From positions 599,424 through 663,423 of the forward strand of contig NZ_BNBI01000002.1 of the NCBI RefSeq assembly GCF_014655295.1: a stretch of DNA of 64,000 nt, given 5' to 3'. Made by a program: the position numbers and the translations under genes. Below the pieces are notes generated by a model, which did no database searches, had not been told where the DNA came from, and saw only the letters and a program-made list of their open reading frames with translations. How positions within the stretch are numbered: the first letter of the stretch is position 1; each line of letters opens with the position of its first letter. Below, piece by piece: positions 1 through 8,789 of the stretch. This DNA is from Streptomyces fumanus. Its GTDB lineage: Bacteria > Actinomycetota > Actinomycetes > Streptomycetales > Streptomycetaceae.

Positions 1-2
1 GG

Positions 3-1748
3 GCGCTGGCCGTCGCGCTGCTGCCCGCCGCCGCGGCCGTGATCCTGCTCGCGGGCGGGTCCACCGGCCACCTGGTGGGCGCCCCCTGGGACATCGCCCG
101 CTGGGCGGTCTCGGCGTGCGCCCTGCTCGTCCTGCTCGCCACCGCCGGTGTCGCCCTGGTCGTCGCCCGGGCGCGGCCCGCCGTCACCCCGACGGTCACC
201 ATCGCGGAGGAATCGGCGCCGGATCTGTACCGGATGGTGCGTGACCTCGCCGACCGGCTCGACGTGCCCGCCCCTTCCGCGATAGCGCTCACCCCGGACT
301 GCGACAGTTGGCTGGAGGACCGCACCCATCCGGCGCACGGCGGCCCGGCGCCGGACGACCGGGGCGAGGTGTCCGGCGCCGACCGGCAGCGCCGGTCGGC
401 CGCCGCCCCGGTCCTGGTCATCGGCTCGCCCTTCCTGTGGTGGATGCGGGTCGGCGAACTGCGCGCGGTCCTCGCCCCGGTCGTCGCGGGCACCGGGCCC
501 TCCGCGCACCCCGACATAGCCGCCGCCCGCCGGTTCGTCCGGGGGCTGGACGCGGCGGTCGCGGCGGCGTCCGTGCGGCGCCGGAGCCCGCTGTCCCGCG
601 CGGTCTGCGCGGCCGTCGGCTGGGTGGCCCGGCTCCTGCTGCGCAACTGCCGCGAGCACGCCGCCGAGATGGAGCGCGGCGTCGCGGCCGCCGCCGCCGA
701 GCGCGCCCAGGCCGTGGACTACGGGCTGCGGATCGTCGCCCAGGAGCAGGTCGGCCTCGCCTACGCGGGCTGGGACCGGCTGCTGACCCGGGTCGCGCTG
801 CCCGCCTGGCGGATGGGCCGCTGGCCCTCCAAGCTGGACGCCGGCGTGGTCGCCGCGCTCACCGAGCTGTCCCGGCGCGACCGGCTGGCCGAGGGCTTCG
901 CCTCCCGGCTGGGCGAGCGTCCCGCCTGCGACCTGCTGGAGGAGCCCGGCGCGATGGACGAGGCGGCCTCGCTGCTGGCCGCCCGCCTCTTCCACGGCGG
1001 TCCCCCGGAGTACGGCGCCGACTGGGCGCCGGTCGACTGGCAGGAGTATCCCGAGGAGGTCGTCGACCGCACCTGGCGCACCGAGGCGGCCCGGCTGCAC
1101 CGCGTCCTGGACTCCCTCGGCGTCCGCCGCACCCCCTCGGACGCCGAGCCCGGAACCGACGGCCCCACCCTCGCCCGCGTCCTCGACCACCTCACGACCC
1201 ACGCCCAGAACGCCCAGGGTCCCCAGCATCCTCAGGGCTCCAAGAGACCCCCGAGCCCCCAACCCGTCCAGTCCCCCCCGTCCCCCCCGTCCCCCCACCC
1301 CCACCCCGAAGACGACGACGACCTAGCCGGCACCACCCCCCGCGGTGCCGCGCTCGCCGCCCGGCTCGCCGCCGAGCTGGCCCGCGAGGAGGCGGACGGC
1401 GCCCGCCCCGCCCCCGCCCAGGCACCCCCCGCAGGTCCGCCCGGCCCCGACCCGGCCCTGTGGGACGACCGCCCGCTGCCCCTCTTCCCGTTGCAGCCCC
1501 CGCGCACCGGCCGGGAGATCCTCACCGACCACATCACCGCGATGGTCTGCTGCGCCGCCATGGACACCGCCGGCGCCGCCCCGGGCCTCGACTGGCTGGA
1601 CGGCCCGTCCCTCCTGGTCAACGGCGAGCGCGCGGCCGACCTCACCCCGCGCGTCCTCACCCTGGTCGAGACCGGCGACCCGGCCCCCCTCCGCGCCTGG
1701 CTGACCGAGCTGGGCATACGCCCGGAGAAGCCCGTACGCCTGGTCTGA
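3..1748 (+). CDS. M48-peptidase-like membrane protein, 5' end outside window
   Basis: The frame is open to the left edge, so the true start lies outside the window. Two hydrophobic segments (about residues 1-20 and 33-55 of the visible part) precede a cytosolic-type region. The stretch with PVLVIGSPFLWW then GELRAVLAPVV matches the usual M48 layout (lVlG.PLL...ELraVLAHELgH), but the zinc motif HExxH is replaced by a sequence without the two histidines. A Pro/Ser-rich linker and an acidic EDDDD run lie at 1250-1325, followed by a conserved-looking C-terminal domain. By memory of Streptomyces synteny it corresponds to the integral membrane protein upstream of purC. Inference: a catalytically dead M48 relative; function unknown. 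Confidence 0.7.
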   Translation, partial: ALAVALLPAAAAVILLAGGSTGHLVGAPWDIARWAVSACALLVLLATAGVALVVARARPAVTPTVTIAEESAPDLYRMVRDLADRLDVPAPSAIALTPDCDSWLEDRTHPAHGGPAPDDRGEVSGADRQRRSAAAPVLVIGSPFLWWMRVGELRAVLAPVVAGTGPSAHPDIAAARRFVRGLDAAVAAASVRRRSPLSRAVCAAVGWVARLLLRNCREHAAEMERGVAAAAAERAQAVDYGLRIVAQEQVGLAYAGWDRLLTRVALPAWRMGRWPSKLDAGVVAALTELSRRDRLAEGFASRLGERPACDLLEEPGAMDEAASLLAARLFHGGPPEYGADWAPVDWQEYPEEVVDRTWRTEAARLHRVLDSLGVRRTPSDAEPGTDGPTLARVLDHLTTHAQNAQGPQHPQGSKRPPSPQPVQSPPSPPSPHPHPEDDDDLAGTTPRGAALAARLAAELAREEADGARPAPAQAPPAGPPGPDPALWDDRPLPLFPLQPPRTGREILTDHITAMVCCAAMDTAGAAPGLDWLDGPSLLVNGERAADLTPRVLTLVETGDPAPLRAWLTELGIRPEKPVRLV

Positions 1749-1800
1749 CCGCGACCGCGACCGCGACCGCCACCGCGTCCGCCACCGCCACCGCGTCACC
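1745..1800. repeat. Hexamer microsatellite after the first gene
   Basis: Directly after the stop codon, cgaccg and ccaccg hexamers run in tandem with a few substitutions. It is a simple slippage-type repeat in non-coding DNA. The rest of the gap to 2041 is C-rich and then carries a purine-rich stretch just ahead of the next gene's ribosome binding site. Confidence 0.6.
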
Positions 1801-2041
1801 CCACCCGGCGGCTCCACCACGAGCCACGAGCCCCCCACCCACCCCTCTCCCCTCACCCCCGTCCCCCTCGCCCCCCTCACCCCACCCGTCCCCTCCCGGA
1901 CGTACCGCTTCCACTTAAGCTCCTTCGCAACGACTAGTGACAGCACGGGTGCGGGATGTGATGTGCTGGGAGCGACCGCGCACGTGGCAATCGCGTACGT
2001 CATACGCACGACCACGGGGGTATGAGGGAGGGGAATGACCC

Positions 2042-3562
2042 ATGGGGTCCGAGCAGATCCGTCGCTGGGAGTCCGGAGCACTGGCGCACGCCGTGACCGA
2101 CCCCTTCGGCCAGGGACCCGTCCCCTGGCTCCGCGGTGACGAGGCGTACTTCGGCGACAGCGGCCAGGTCGTCCCCTGGTACGTGGACGCCGAGCAGGTC
2201 GAGGACGCTCCGGAGGAGCCCCGGCGCGGCACCCGGAGCACCGGGCGGCGGCCCCCCGTCCGCCGTGCCGCCGGCGGCCCCCGCGCCGCCGACGACGTGC
2301 GCCGGCAGATCAAGGGCTTCGCGTCCACCGGGGCGGTCGCGCCCGGCGAGGCGGTCGACTTCCACATCACCGTCGACCCGCCCCAGGAGTTCAGCGTCGA
2401 TGTCTACCGCATCGGCCACTACGGCGGTGACGGCGCCGCCAAGACCACCACCAGCCCCCGGCTCTCCGGCATCGTCCAGCCCCCGCCGCTCACCGCCGAC
2501 CGCACGGTCTCCTGCCACCACTGGTGGCTGTCCTGGCGGCTGCAGATCCCCGCGTACTGGCAGATCGGGGCGTACGTCGCCGTCCTGACCACCGCCGACG
2601 GGTACCGCTCGCACATCCCGTTCACGGTCCGCGACGACCACCCGGCCGACCTGCTGCTGGTCCTGCCGGACATCACCTGGCAGGCGTACAACCTGTACCC
2701 GGAGGACGGCCGTACCGGCGCCAGCTTCTACCACGCCTGGGACGAGGAGGGCCGGCTGCTCGGCGAGGCCGACGCCGCCACCACCGTCTGCTTCGACCGC
2801 CCGTACGCGGGCGCGGGCCTGCCGATGCACGTCGGCCACGCCTACGACTTCATCCGCTTCGCCGAGCGCTACGGCTACGACCTGGCCTACGCCGACGCCC
2901 GCGACCTGCACGCCGGCCGCGTGGACCCGACCCGCTACCGGGGCCTGGTCTTCCCCGGCCATGACGAGTACTGGTCCGTGCCGATGCGCCGCGCCACCGA
3001 GCTGGCCCGGGAGCAGGGCACGTCCCTGGTGTTCCTCTCCGCCAACACCATGTACTGGCAGGTCGAGCTCTCCCCGTCCCCGTCCGGCGCCCCCGACCGC
3101 CTGCTGACCTGCCGCAAACGCCGGGGCCCCGGCAAGCCGGCGCTGTGGCGGGAGATCGACCGCCCCGAGCAACTGCTGCTCGGCATCCAGTACGCCGGCC
3201 GCGTCCCCGATCCGCACCCGCTGATCGTCCGCAACGCCGACCACTGGCTGTGGGAGGGCACCGGCGCGCACGAGGGCGAACCCGTCGAGAACCTGGTGGC
3301 GGGCGAGGCCGACCGGTACTTCCCGCGCACCCCGCTGCCCGAGCACGACGAGCGGGTGCTGCTCGCGCACTCGCCGTACCCGGACGCCGAGGGCGTCCCG
3401 CGCCACCAGGAGACCTCCCTGTACCGGGCGCCCTCGGGGGCGTGGGTCTTCGCGTCCGGGACGTTCGCCTGGTCACCGGCGCTGGACCGGCCGGGCCACG
3501 CCGACCCGCGGATCCAGCGCGCGACGGCCAACCTGCTGGACCGCATCTGCAAACGCGACTGA
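2042..3562 (+). CDS. N,N-dimethylformamidase beta-subunit-like protein
   Basis: 506 aa. The body (about residues 85-500) resembles the large-subunit domain of N,N-dimethylformamidase: an N-terminal beta-sandwich, then the motif ITWQAYNLYP, a histidine-containing GHAYDFI segment, and the FPGHDEYWS motif typical of the family. No signal peptide is evident; the first 80 residues are charged and Arg/Pro rich. ATG is preceded by gggaggggaatgaccc, a good ribosome binding site. It lies 68 bp upstream of purC on the same strand. The family name comes from the Pseudomonas/Paracoccus enzyme that hydrolyses formamides with an iron centre; actinobacterial members are uncharacterised, so substrate is unknown. 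Confidence 0.75.
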   Translation: MGSEQIRRWESGALAHAVTDPFGQGPVPWLRGDEAYFGDSGQVVPWYVDAEQVEDAPEEPRRGTRSTGRRPPVRRAAGGPRAADDVRRQIKGFASTGAVAPGEAVDFHITVDPPQEFSVDVYRIGHYGGDGAAKTTTSPRLSGIVQPPPLTADRTVSCHHWWLSWRLQIPAYWQIGAYVAVLTTADGYRSHIPFTVRDDHPADLLLVLPDITWQAYNLYPEDGRTGASFYHAWDEEGRLLGEADAATTVCFDRPYAGAGLPMHVGHAYDFIRFAERYGYDLAYADARDLHAGRVDPTRYRGLVFPGHDEYWSVPMRRATELAREQGTSLVFLSANTMYWQVELSPSPSGAPDRLLTCRKRRGPGKPALWREIDRPEQLLLGIQYAGRVPDPHPLIVRNADHWLWEGTGAHEGEPVENLVAGEADRYFPRTPLPEHDERVLLAHSPYPDAEGVPRHQETSLYRAPSGAWVFASGTFAWSPALDRPGHADPRIQRATANLLDRICKRD

Positions 3563-3630
3563 CCCGCTGTCCCCGGGTCCCCGGCCGTACGGGAGAATCG
3601 ACCCATTGGACAGAACCACGGGGAGGAACC

Positions 3631-4530
3631 GTGTCCGGATTCGTCGAAAAGCCCGAGCCGCTGGAGGTTCCGGGTCTGGTGCATCTGCACACCGGCAAGG
3701 TGCGCGACCTGTACCAGAACGAGGCGGGCGACCTCGTGATGGTCGCCAGCGACCGCATCTCCGCCTACGACTGGGTGCTGCCGACCGAGATCCCCGACAA
3801 GGGCCGGGTCCTGACGCAGCTCTCCCTGTGGTGGTTCGACCAGCTCGCCGACCTGGTGCCGAACCATGTGCTGAGCACCGAGCTGCCGCCGGGCGCCCCC
3901 GCCGACTGGCAGGGCCGCACCCTGGTCTGCAAGTCGTTGCGGATGGTCCCGGTGGAGTGCGTGGCCCGCGGCTACCTCACCGGCTCGGGCCTGAAGGAGT
4001 ACGCCGAGACGCGGACGGTGTGCGGCCTGGCCCTGCCCGAGGGCCTGGTCGACGGCTCCGAGCTGCCCGCCCCGATCTTCACCCCGGCCACCAAGGCCGA
4101 GGTCGGCGAGCACGACGAGAACGTCTCCTACGAGGAGGTCGCCCGCCAGGTCGGCGCGGACACCGCCGCGCAACTGCGGCAGGCCACGCTCGCCGTGTAC
4201 TCCCGGGCCCGGGACATCGCCCGCGACCGGGGGATCGTCCTGGCCGACACCAAGTTCGAGTTCGGCTTCGAGGACGAGGAGCTGGTCCTGGCCGACGAGG
4301 TGCTCACCCCGGACTCCTCCCGCTTCTGGCCCGCCGACCAGTGGGAGCCGGGCCGCGCCCAGCCGTCGTACGACAAGCAGTACGTGCGGGACTGGCTGAC
4401 CTCGGCGGAGTCGGGCTGGGACCGGACGGGCGAGCAGCCCCCGCCGCCGCTGCCGCAGCGGGTGGTCGACGCCACCCGCGCCAAGTACATCGAGGCGTAC
4501 GAGCGCCTGACCGGCGTGAGCTGGAGCTAG
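3631..4530 (+). CDS. purC: Phosphoribosylaminoimidazole-succinocarboxamide synthase (SAICAR synthetase)
   Basis: 299 aa, typical family length. Ligates aspartate to CAIR using ATP, in de novo IMP synthesis. The N-terminal HTGKVRDLY and ASDRISAYDW segments, the VECVARGYLTGSG motif and the late DTKFEFGF motif are PurC signatures. GTG start is chosen because ggggagga sits just upstream and the protein starts at the normal N-terminus; the frame is open further upstream but overlaps the previous gene. A strong terminator follows within 25 bp. Substrate and product flow links it to purS/Q/L, purF and purM in this window. Confidence 0.97.
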   Translation: MSGFVEKPEPLEVPGLVHLHTGKVRDLYQNEAGDLVMVASDRISAYDWVLPTEIPDKGRVLTQLSLWWFDQLADLVPNHVLSTELPPGAPADWQGRTLVCKSLRMVPVECVARGYLTGSGLKEYAETRTVCGLALPEGLVDGSELPAPIFTPATKAEVGEHDENVSYEEVARQVGADTAAQLRQATLAVYSRARDIARDRGIVLADTKFEFGFEDEELVLADEVLTPDSSRFWPADQWEPGRAQPSYDKQYVRDWLTSAESGWDRTGEQPPPPLPQRVVDATRAKYIEAYERLTGVSWS

Positions 4531-4550
4531 GGCCTGTCGCGCTGGACAGA

Positions 4551-4584
4551 CGAAAAGCCCCCGGCCGGAGCCGGGGGCTTTTCG
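4551..4584. terminator. Terminator between purC and tRNA-Gly
   Basis: Perfect 15-bp inverted repeat (cgaaaagcccccggc and its complement) with a 4-nt loop. Four A on the left arm and four T on the right make it able to act on both strands: purC from the left and tRNA-Gly, transcribed leftwards, from the right. Confidence 0.92.
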
Positions 4585-4590
4585 CACTGG

Positions 4591-4663
4591 AGCGAACGAC
4601 GAGGTTCGAACTCGCGACCTCAACCTTGGCAAGGTTGCGCTCTACCAACTGAGCTACGTTCGC
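4591..4663 (-). tRNA. tRNA-Gly(GCC)
   Basis: Complete 73-nt cloverleaf on the minus strand: acceptor GCGAACG/CGUUCGC, D-loop with GG, anticodon loop CUUGCCA giving GCC, T-loop UUCGAAC, discriminator U as usual for tRNA-Gly. CCA is not encoded. Nearly identical to the copy at 8636-8708. Confidence 0.96.
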
Positions 4664-4687
4664 ATCTGCGCCGTGGCGCGAGCACCA

Positions 4688-5302
4688 CTATACCCAACCG
4701 TGCTCGCGGGCGAGACGCACCGCCGCATGACGGTTCTCCGCGCCGAGCTTGCCGGCGGCCGAGGAGAGGTAGTTCCGCACGGTGCCCTCGGCGAGCGCGG
4801 CCCGTTCGGCGATCTCCGCGACGGGCGCCCCGTCGGCGGCCAGCTCCAGCACCTCGGCCTCCCGGGCGGTCAGCGGCGAGTCCCCGGCGGAGATGGCGTC
4901 GGCGGCCAACTCGGGATCGACGTAACGGTTTCCGGCGTGCACCGTGCGGATGATCTCGGCGAGCCGCTGGGCGCTGACCGTCTTCGGCACGAACCCGCGC
5001 ACCCCCGCCGCGAGCGCCCGCTTCAGATGGCCGGGGCGTCCGTGACTGGTGACGATCAGCACCTGGCAGTCGGGCAGCTCGGCCCGTAACGATGTGGCGA
5101 CCGTCACACCGTCGGCGCCGGGCATCTGGAGGTCCAGTACCGCCACGTCGGGCAGGTGCGCCCGGGCCATGGCCAGCGCCTCGGGTCCGGTGGCGGCCTC
5201 GGCGACCACCATGAGGTCGTCCTCCAGGGAGAGCAGGGCGGCCAGGGCCCCGCGGATCAGATGCTCGTCGTCGGCGAGCAGCAGCCGTACCACCTCGCTC
5301 AT
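4688..5302 (-). CDS. NarL/LuxR-family response regulator
   Basis: 204 aa. Receiver domain (about 1-120) with acidic pocket DDE, phospho-acceptor Asp in AVLDLQMPG, Thr in VTSH, Lys in VPKTV; C-terminal LuxR HTH (about 140-204) with SPLTAREAEVLELAADG and VRNYLSSA. Start ATG overlaps the stop of the histidine kinase by 4 bp (ATGA), so the two are translationally coupled. Last gene of a four-gene operon ATPase-permease-kinase-regulator; by analogy with DesKR/LiaRS-type systems it probably controls the transporter encoded upstream (inference). Confidence 0.93.
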   Translation of the reverse strand: MSEVVRLLLADDEHLIRGALAALLSLEDDLMVVAEAATGPEALAMARAHLPDVAVLDLQMPGADGVTVATSLRAELPDCQVLIVTSHGRPGHLKRALAAGVRGFVPKTVSAQRLAEIIRTVHAGNRYVDPELAADAISAGDSPLTAREAEVLELAADGAPVAEIAERAALAEGTVRNYLSSAAGKLGAENRHAAVRLAREHGWV

Positions 5303-6555
5303 GACGCGGCCTCCAGCACGCCCGCCGCCGTCAGCGGCACCTCCGCCACCAGCCGGAACACCCCGCCGTCGGCGCGGCCCGCGGTCAGTGTGCCGCCCAC
5401 CGCGCCGAGCCGTTCGCGCAGCCCGGCCAGTCCCGAGCCGCCGGGGCCGCGTTCGGTCCCGGCGCCGTTGTTCTCCACGGTGAGCACCACCCGTTCCCCG
5501 GTCGTCCGTACGGTGACGGCGCACCGGTCCGCGTTGCCGTGCCGCAGTACGTTGGTGGTGGCCTCGCGCACCACCCAGCCGAGCGCCGACTGCACCGGGC
5601 CGGGCAGCCCGGCGGTCTCGCCGGTCACCGCGCAGTCGATGCCCGCCGCCGCCAGCACGCCCTGGGCGCCGGTGAGTTCGGTCTCCAGGTCGGCCTCGCG
5701 GTAGCCGCGGACGACGTCGCGGACCTCCCGCTGGGACTCCCGCGCGATGCGCTGCACCTCGATCATCTGTTCCACCGCTTCGGGTCGTCCGCGCCGGGTG
5801 AGCTGCACGGCCAGCTCGCTCTTGAGGGCGATCACGGCCAGGTTGCGCCCCATCACGTCGTGCAGGTCCCGGCCGAACCGCAGCCGTTCCTCGGCGACGG
5901 CGAGCCGGGCCCGGGTCTCGCGGGCCTCGTCGAGCTGGTAGACCGCGTCGAGCAGCCAGACCGAGAAGACGGAGGTGAAGGCGAGGAACCCGGCGCCGAC
6001 CAGCACCACGCACGCCGTGACCAGGACGGCCGGTCCGGGCACCCCGAGCGGGAAGGACAGCAGACCGGCGCCTGCCCCGAAGCCGACGACGGCCCCGATC
6101 ACGCGCCGCCGGTCGCGCACGCCCAGCGCGAGGGCGCCCGCGCCGAAGCAGAGCACACCCCCGAAGACCGAGCCCGCGGCGGCGTCCACCTGCCCGGTGT
6201 CCGGCCCGCGCTCGGCGAGGCCGACGGCGGCGACGGCGATCAGCAGGGTGACGGCGGCCAGCGTCCACAGCAGTTTCAGCGGCTGGGGGCGCCGGCCGCG
6301 GGTCCAGTCCAGCGCCCGCGAGGCGGTCACCATGCAGACCACGGCGTGGACGGAGACCAGCAGGGCCAGCGCGCTCGCGAGCGGCGGCTCCACCCGGTCG
6401 AAGGCCGACAGACCGATCGCCACGAACTCGATCAGGCCGAAGAAGTGGAACGACCACCGGGTGTACGTCTCCACCTTCGCCGGCGTGCTCTTCCGCCGCC
6501 ACCAGCTTCCCGGCCTTCTCGGTCCGCGCGGCCGCTCGCACACCCCGCTCCGCAC
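5299..6555 (-). CDS. DesK-type sensor histidine kinase
   Basis: 418 aa. N-terminal half has about six hydrophobic segments (membrane sensor), then a HisKA_3 dimerisation helix with the phospho-acceptor His in GRDLHDVMGRNL, and a HATPase_c domain with the N-box REATTNVLRHG and G-box GSGLAGLRERL. GTG at 6555 is chosen because gggagggg lies about 5 nt ahead of it; another in-frame GTG at 6570 lacks a site. It begins 17 bp after the permease stop and overlaps the response regulator by 4 bp. Signal unknown; linkage to an ABC-2 exporter suggests a membrane-active or peptide signal (inference). Confidence 0.9.
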   Translation of the reverse strand: MRSGVCERPRGPRRPGSWWRRKSTPAKVETYTRWSFHFFGLIEFVAIGLSAFDRVEPPLASALALLVSVHAVVCMVTASRALDWTRGRRPQPLKLLWTLAAVTLLIAVAAVGLAERGPDTGQVDAAAGSVFGGVLCFGAGALALGVRDRRRVIGAVVGFGAGAGLLSFPLGVPGPAVLVTACVVLVGAGFLAFTSVFSVWLLDAVYQLDEARETRARLAVAEERLRFGRDLHDVMGRNLAVIALKSELAVQLTRRGRPEAVEQMIEVQRIARESQREVRDVVRGYREADLETELTGAQGVLAAAGIDCAVTGETAGLPGPVQSALGWVVREATTNVLRHGNADRCAVTVRTTGERVVLTVENNGAGTERGPGGSGLAGLRERLGAVGGTLTAGRADGGVFRLVAEVPLTAAGVLEAAS

Positions 6556-6572
6556 GCTGTCCCCTCCCACGG

Positions 6573-7346
6573 TCAGTGCCGGGGTTCCCACCGGAACCAC
6601 CGCCGTACAGCAAACACCGACAGCGCGGTCCAGGCCACCGCCCGGGCGATCGCGCCGAGCGCCTCGGCGGCGGACAGGTCGCCGGTCCAGCCGCCGCGGA
6701 CCAGTTCGACGACCGGGGTGAGCGGCAGCAGTTCGCAGACGGTGGCCAACCGGTCGGGGAGCAGTTCCAGCGGGACGAACAGACCGGAGCCGAGCATCGA
6801 TACGATCATCAGCGGCATCGGCGTGACCTGCGCGCTCTCCCCCGTCCGGGTGAAGGCCGCGGTGACGGCGGCCAGCGCCGCGCACATCACGAGCCCGAGC
6901 AGCACGCCGAGCACGGCGAGGTGGGGCGCGGACGGCGCGGACAGGTCGAGGAGCACGGCGCAGCCGACGGCCAGCAGCAGGCACTGGACGAGTCCGGTGA
7001 GCACGGCGGGCAGCGCGGACCCGCCGAGGATCTCGGTGTCCCGCAGCTCGCCGGTGCGCAGCCGCTTGAGGACGAGTTCCTCGCGGCGGACGACGAAGAC
7101 GCCGACCAGGGCGGCGTAGACGGCGAAGAGCAGGGAGAAGCCGATCGCGGCGGGCAGCACGACGGTGCCGGGGGTCAGCCCGGCCTCGGCGAGGTCCATC
7201 TCCTCGGCCGCGGAGCGCACGCTGACCGGCAGCACCAGCGGCACGAACAGCGCGGCGAAGAGGGTGCCCTTGCTCCGCCCGAGAAGGGTGAGTTCGGCCC
7301 GGGCGAGGGCGGTCATCCGGCCGGCCGATGTGGTGGTGGCGCTCAC
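6573..7346 (-). CDS. ABC-2 type transporter permease
   Basis: 257 aa with about six transmembrane segments and the ABC-2 hallmark order: N-terminal cytosolic helix, TM1, long loop with RREELVLKRLRTGEL, then the TM block ending in a short basic tail. GTG start overlaps the ATPase stop codon (GTGA), so translation is coupled. Together with the ATPase it forms an exporter; co-operonic kinase and regulator suggest regulated export of a lipid, drug or peptide (inference). Confidence 0.9.
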   Translation of the reverse strand: MSATTTSAGRMTALARAELTLLGRSKGTLFAALFVPLVLPVSVRSAAEEMDLAEAGLTPGTVVLPAAIGFSLLFAVYAALVGVFVVRREELVLKRLRTGELRDTEILGGSALPAVLTGLVQCLLLAVGCAVLLDLSAPSAPHLAVLGVLLGLVMCAALAAVTAAFTRTGESAQVTPMPLMIVSMLGSGLFVPLELLPDRLATVCELLPLTPVVELVRGGWTGDLSAAEALGAIARAVAWTALSVFAVRRWFRWEPRH

Positions 7347-8479
7347 TTGGCGTACTCTTTCGTCCCGTTGCCCCGGCCGGTTCCCTTGCCCGGGCCTGTC
7401 CCGTTGCCCCGGCCGGTTCCCTTGCCCGGGCCTGTCCCGTCGCCCCGGCCGGTTCCCTTGCCCGGGCCTGTCCCGTCGCCCCCGCCGGTTCCGTCGCCCC
7501 GGCCCGTCCCGTCGCCCCGCGTCGTCCCGGTGCCCGGCCGGGCGGTGCCCTCGGCCGCCTCCCGCGCGATCCCCAGGAACGCCTCCTCCAGCGACGCCGA
7601 CCGCACGTCCAGCCGGCGCAGCTCCACCCCGGCCCGCTCGGCCCACACCAGCAGCCCGGTCGCCGCCCGCTGCAGCTCGCGGGTGCGCAGCCGTACCGTG
7701 CGCCCGTCGGTCTCGTGGCCGGTCACGCCCAGCTCGGCGAGGGCGGGCAGGTCGCCCACGAACCAGCCGTCGGGCAGCTCGAAGGTGATCCGGGACGGCT
7801 GCGCGGCGGTCACCTCGGCCGGTGTCCCGGTGGCCGCGATGCGCCCTTCGTGCAGGATGGCCAGCCGGTCGGCGAGGCTCTCGGCCTCCTCCAGGTAGTG
7901 CGTGGTCAGCAGCACCGTGGTCCCGGCGTCGCGCAGGGCGCGTACCAACTCCCAGGTCTCCCGGCGGCCTTCGACGTCCAGTCCGGTGGTCGGCTCGTCG
8001 AGGAACAGCACCTCGGGCTCGCCGAGCAGGGCGAGCGCCAGGTCGAGGCGGCGCCGCTGTCCGCCGGAGAGCTGCTTGACCCGTACGCCGACCTTGGTAT
8101 CGAGCCCGACGAGCGCGAGCGCCTCCCCGACGGGCCGGGCGCCGCTGACGCAGCCCGCCCACATCCGGGCGGTCTCGGCGACGGTCAGCTCGGACGGGAA
8201 GCCGCCCTCCTGGAGCATCACACCGGTGCGGGGTCGTACGGCGGCCCGCTCGGTGTACGGGTCGTGGCCGAGGACCCGGACCCGGCCGCCGGCCGGTGCG
8301 GCGAGGCCCTCCAGCAGTTCCACGGTGGAGGTCTTGCCGGCGCCGTTGGTGCCCAGCAGCGCGAAGACCTCGCCGCGGCGCACGGTGAAACTGACGCCGC
8401 GCACCGCCTCGAACCCGCCCCCGTACACACGCCGCAGGTCGGTGACCTCAATCACGTGTTCGTGTCCGTTCGCATCCAT
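7343..8479 (-). CDS. ABC transporter ATP-binding protein with Gly-rich repeat tail
   Basis: 378 aa, longer than usual (about 310). Walker A GTNGAGKTS (about 43-51), Q-loop MLQEGGF, signature LSGGQ (137-141), Walker B LFLDEP (158-163), H-loop TTHY. The family's normal DrrA-like C-terminal domain ends near residue 312; after that come about 60 residues of GTGRGDGTGPGK-type repeats and the tail KEYAK. First gene of the ATPase-permease-kinase-regulator operon; ATG at 8479. The repeat tail lies between the catalytic protein and the coupled permease start. Confidence 0.93.
   Translation of the reverse strand: MDANGHEHVIEVTDLRRVYGGGFEAVRGVSFTVRRGEVFALLGTNGAGKTSTVELLEGLAAPAGGRVRVLGHDPYTERAAVRPRTGVMLQEGGFPSELTVAETARMWAGCVSGARPVGEALALVGLDTKVGVRVKQLSGGQRRRLDLALALLGEPEVLFLDEPTTGLDVEGRRETWELVRALRDAGTTVLLTTHYLEEAESLADRLAILHEGRIAATGTPAEVTAAQPSRITFELPDGWFVGDLPALAELGVTGHETDGRTVRLRTRELQRAATGLLVWAERAGVELRRLDVRSASLEEAFLGIAREAAEGTARPGTGTTRGDGTGRGDGTGGGDGTGPGKGTGRGDGTGPGKGTGRGNGTGPGKGTGRGNGTKEYAK
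7365..7528. repeat. 36-bp coding minisatellite at ATPase 3' end
   Basis: Three 36-bp units (7365-7400, 7401-7436, 7437-7472), the first two identical and the third differing at one base, then degenerate remnants to 7528. Length is a multiple of three so the reading frame is kept. Confidence 0.9.
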
Positions 8480-8598
8480 GCCCCGAGTCTTCCGGCGCGG
8501 CGGGCCGGGCGGCAGTGCGCGCTGTCATGACTCCGTATGACAAATGTCAGACCAGGTCAGGACAGGTGGAGCAGGTCGAGTAGGTGGAGGGAACACGA

Positions 8599-8629
8599 GA
8601 AGACCCCGGTCCGAGGGACCGGGGTCTTC
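8599..8629. terminator. Terminator downstream of tRNA-Gly
   Basis: Inverted repeat gaagaccccggtcc with perfect complement, 3-nt loop. Lies between the leftward tRNA-Gly and the start of the ABC operon, so it should stop tRNA transcription from entering the operon. Confidence 0.85.
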
Positions 8630-8635
8630 TTCCCG

Positions 8636-8708
8636 AGCGGACGACGAGGCTCGAACTCGCGACCTCAACCTTGGCAAGGTTGCGCTCTACCAACTGAGCT
8701 ACGTCCGC
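8636..8708 (-). tRNA. tRNA-Gly(GCC), second copy
   Basis: 73-nt cloverleaf on the minus strand, acceptor GCGGACG/CGUCCGC, anticodon GCC, T-loop UUCGAGC, discriminator U. Differs from the copy at 4591-4663 at a few positions, one a compensated acceptor pair. The two copies flank the transporter operon in direct orientation. Confidence 0.96.
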
Positions 8709-8789
8709 AGATGCTCCCGACCGGCTTTCACCGATCGGTGCGGGCACCAGCCTACCTGATCGACGAGCGACCTCGGTACGGCGGTGCGG

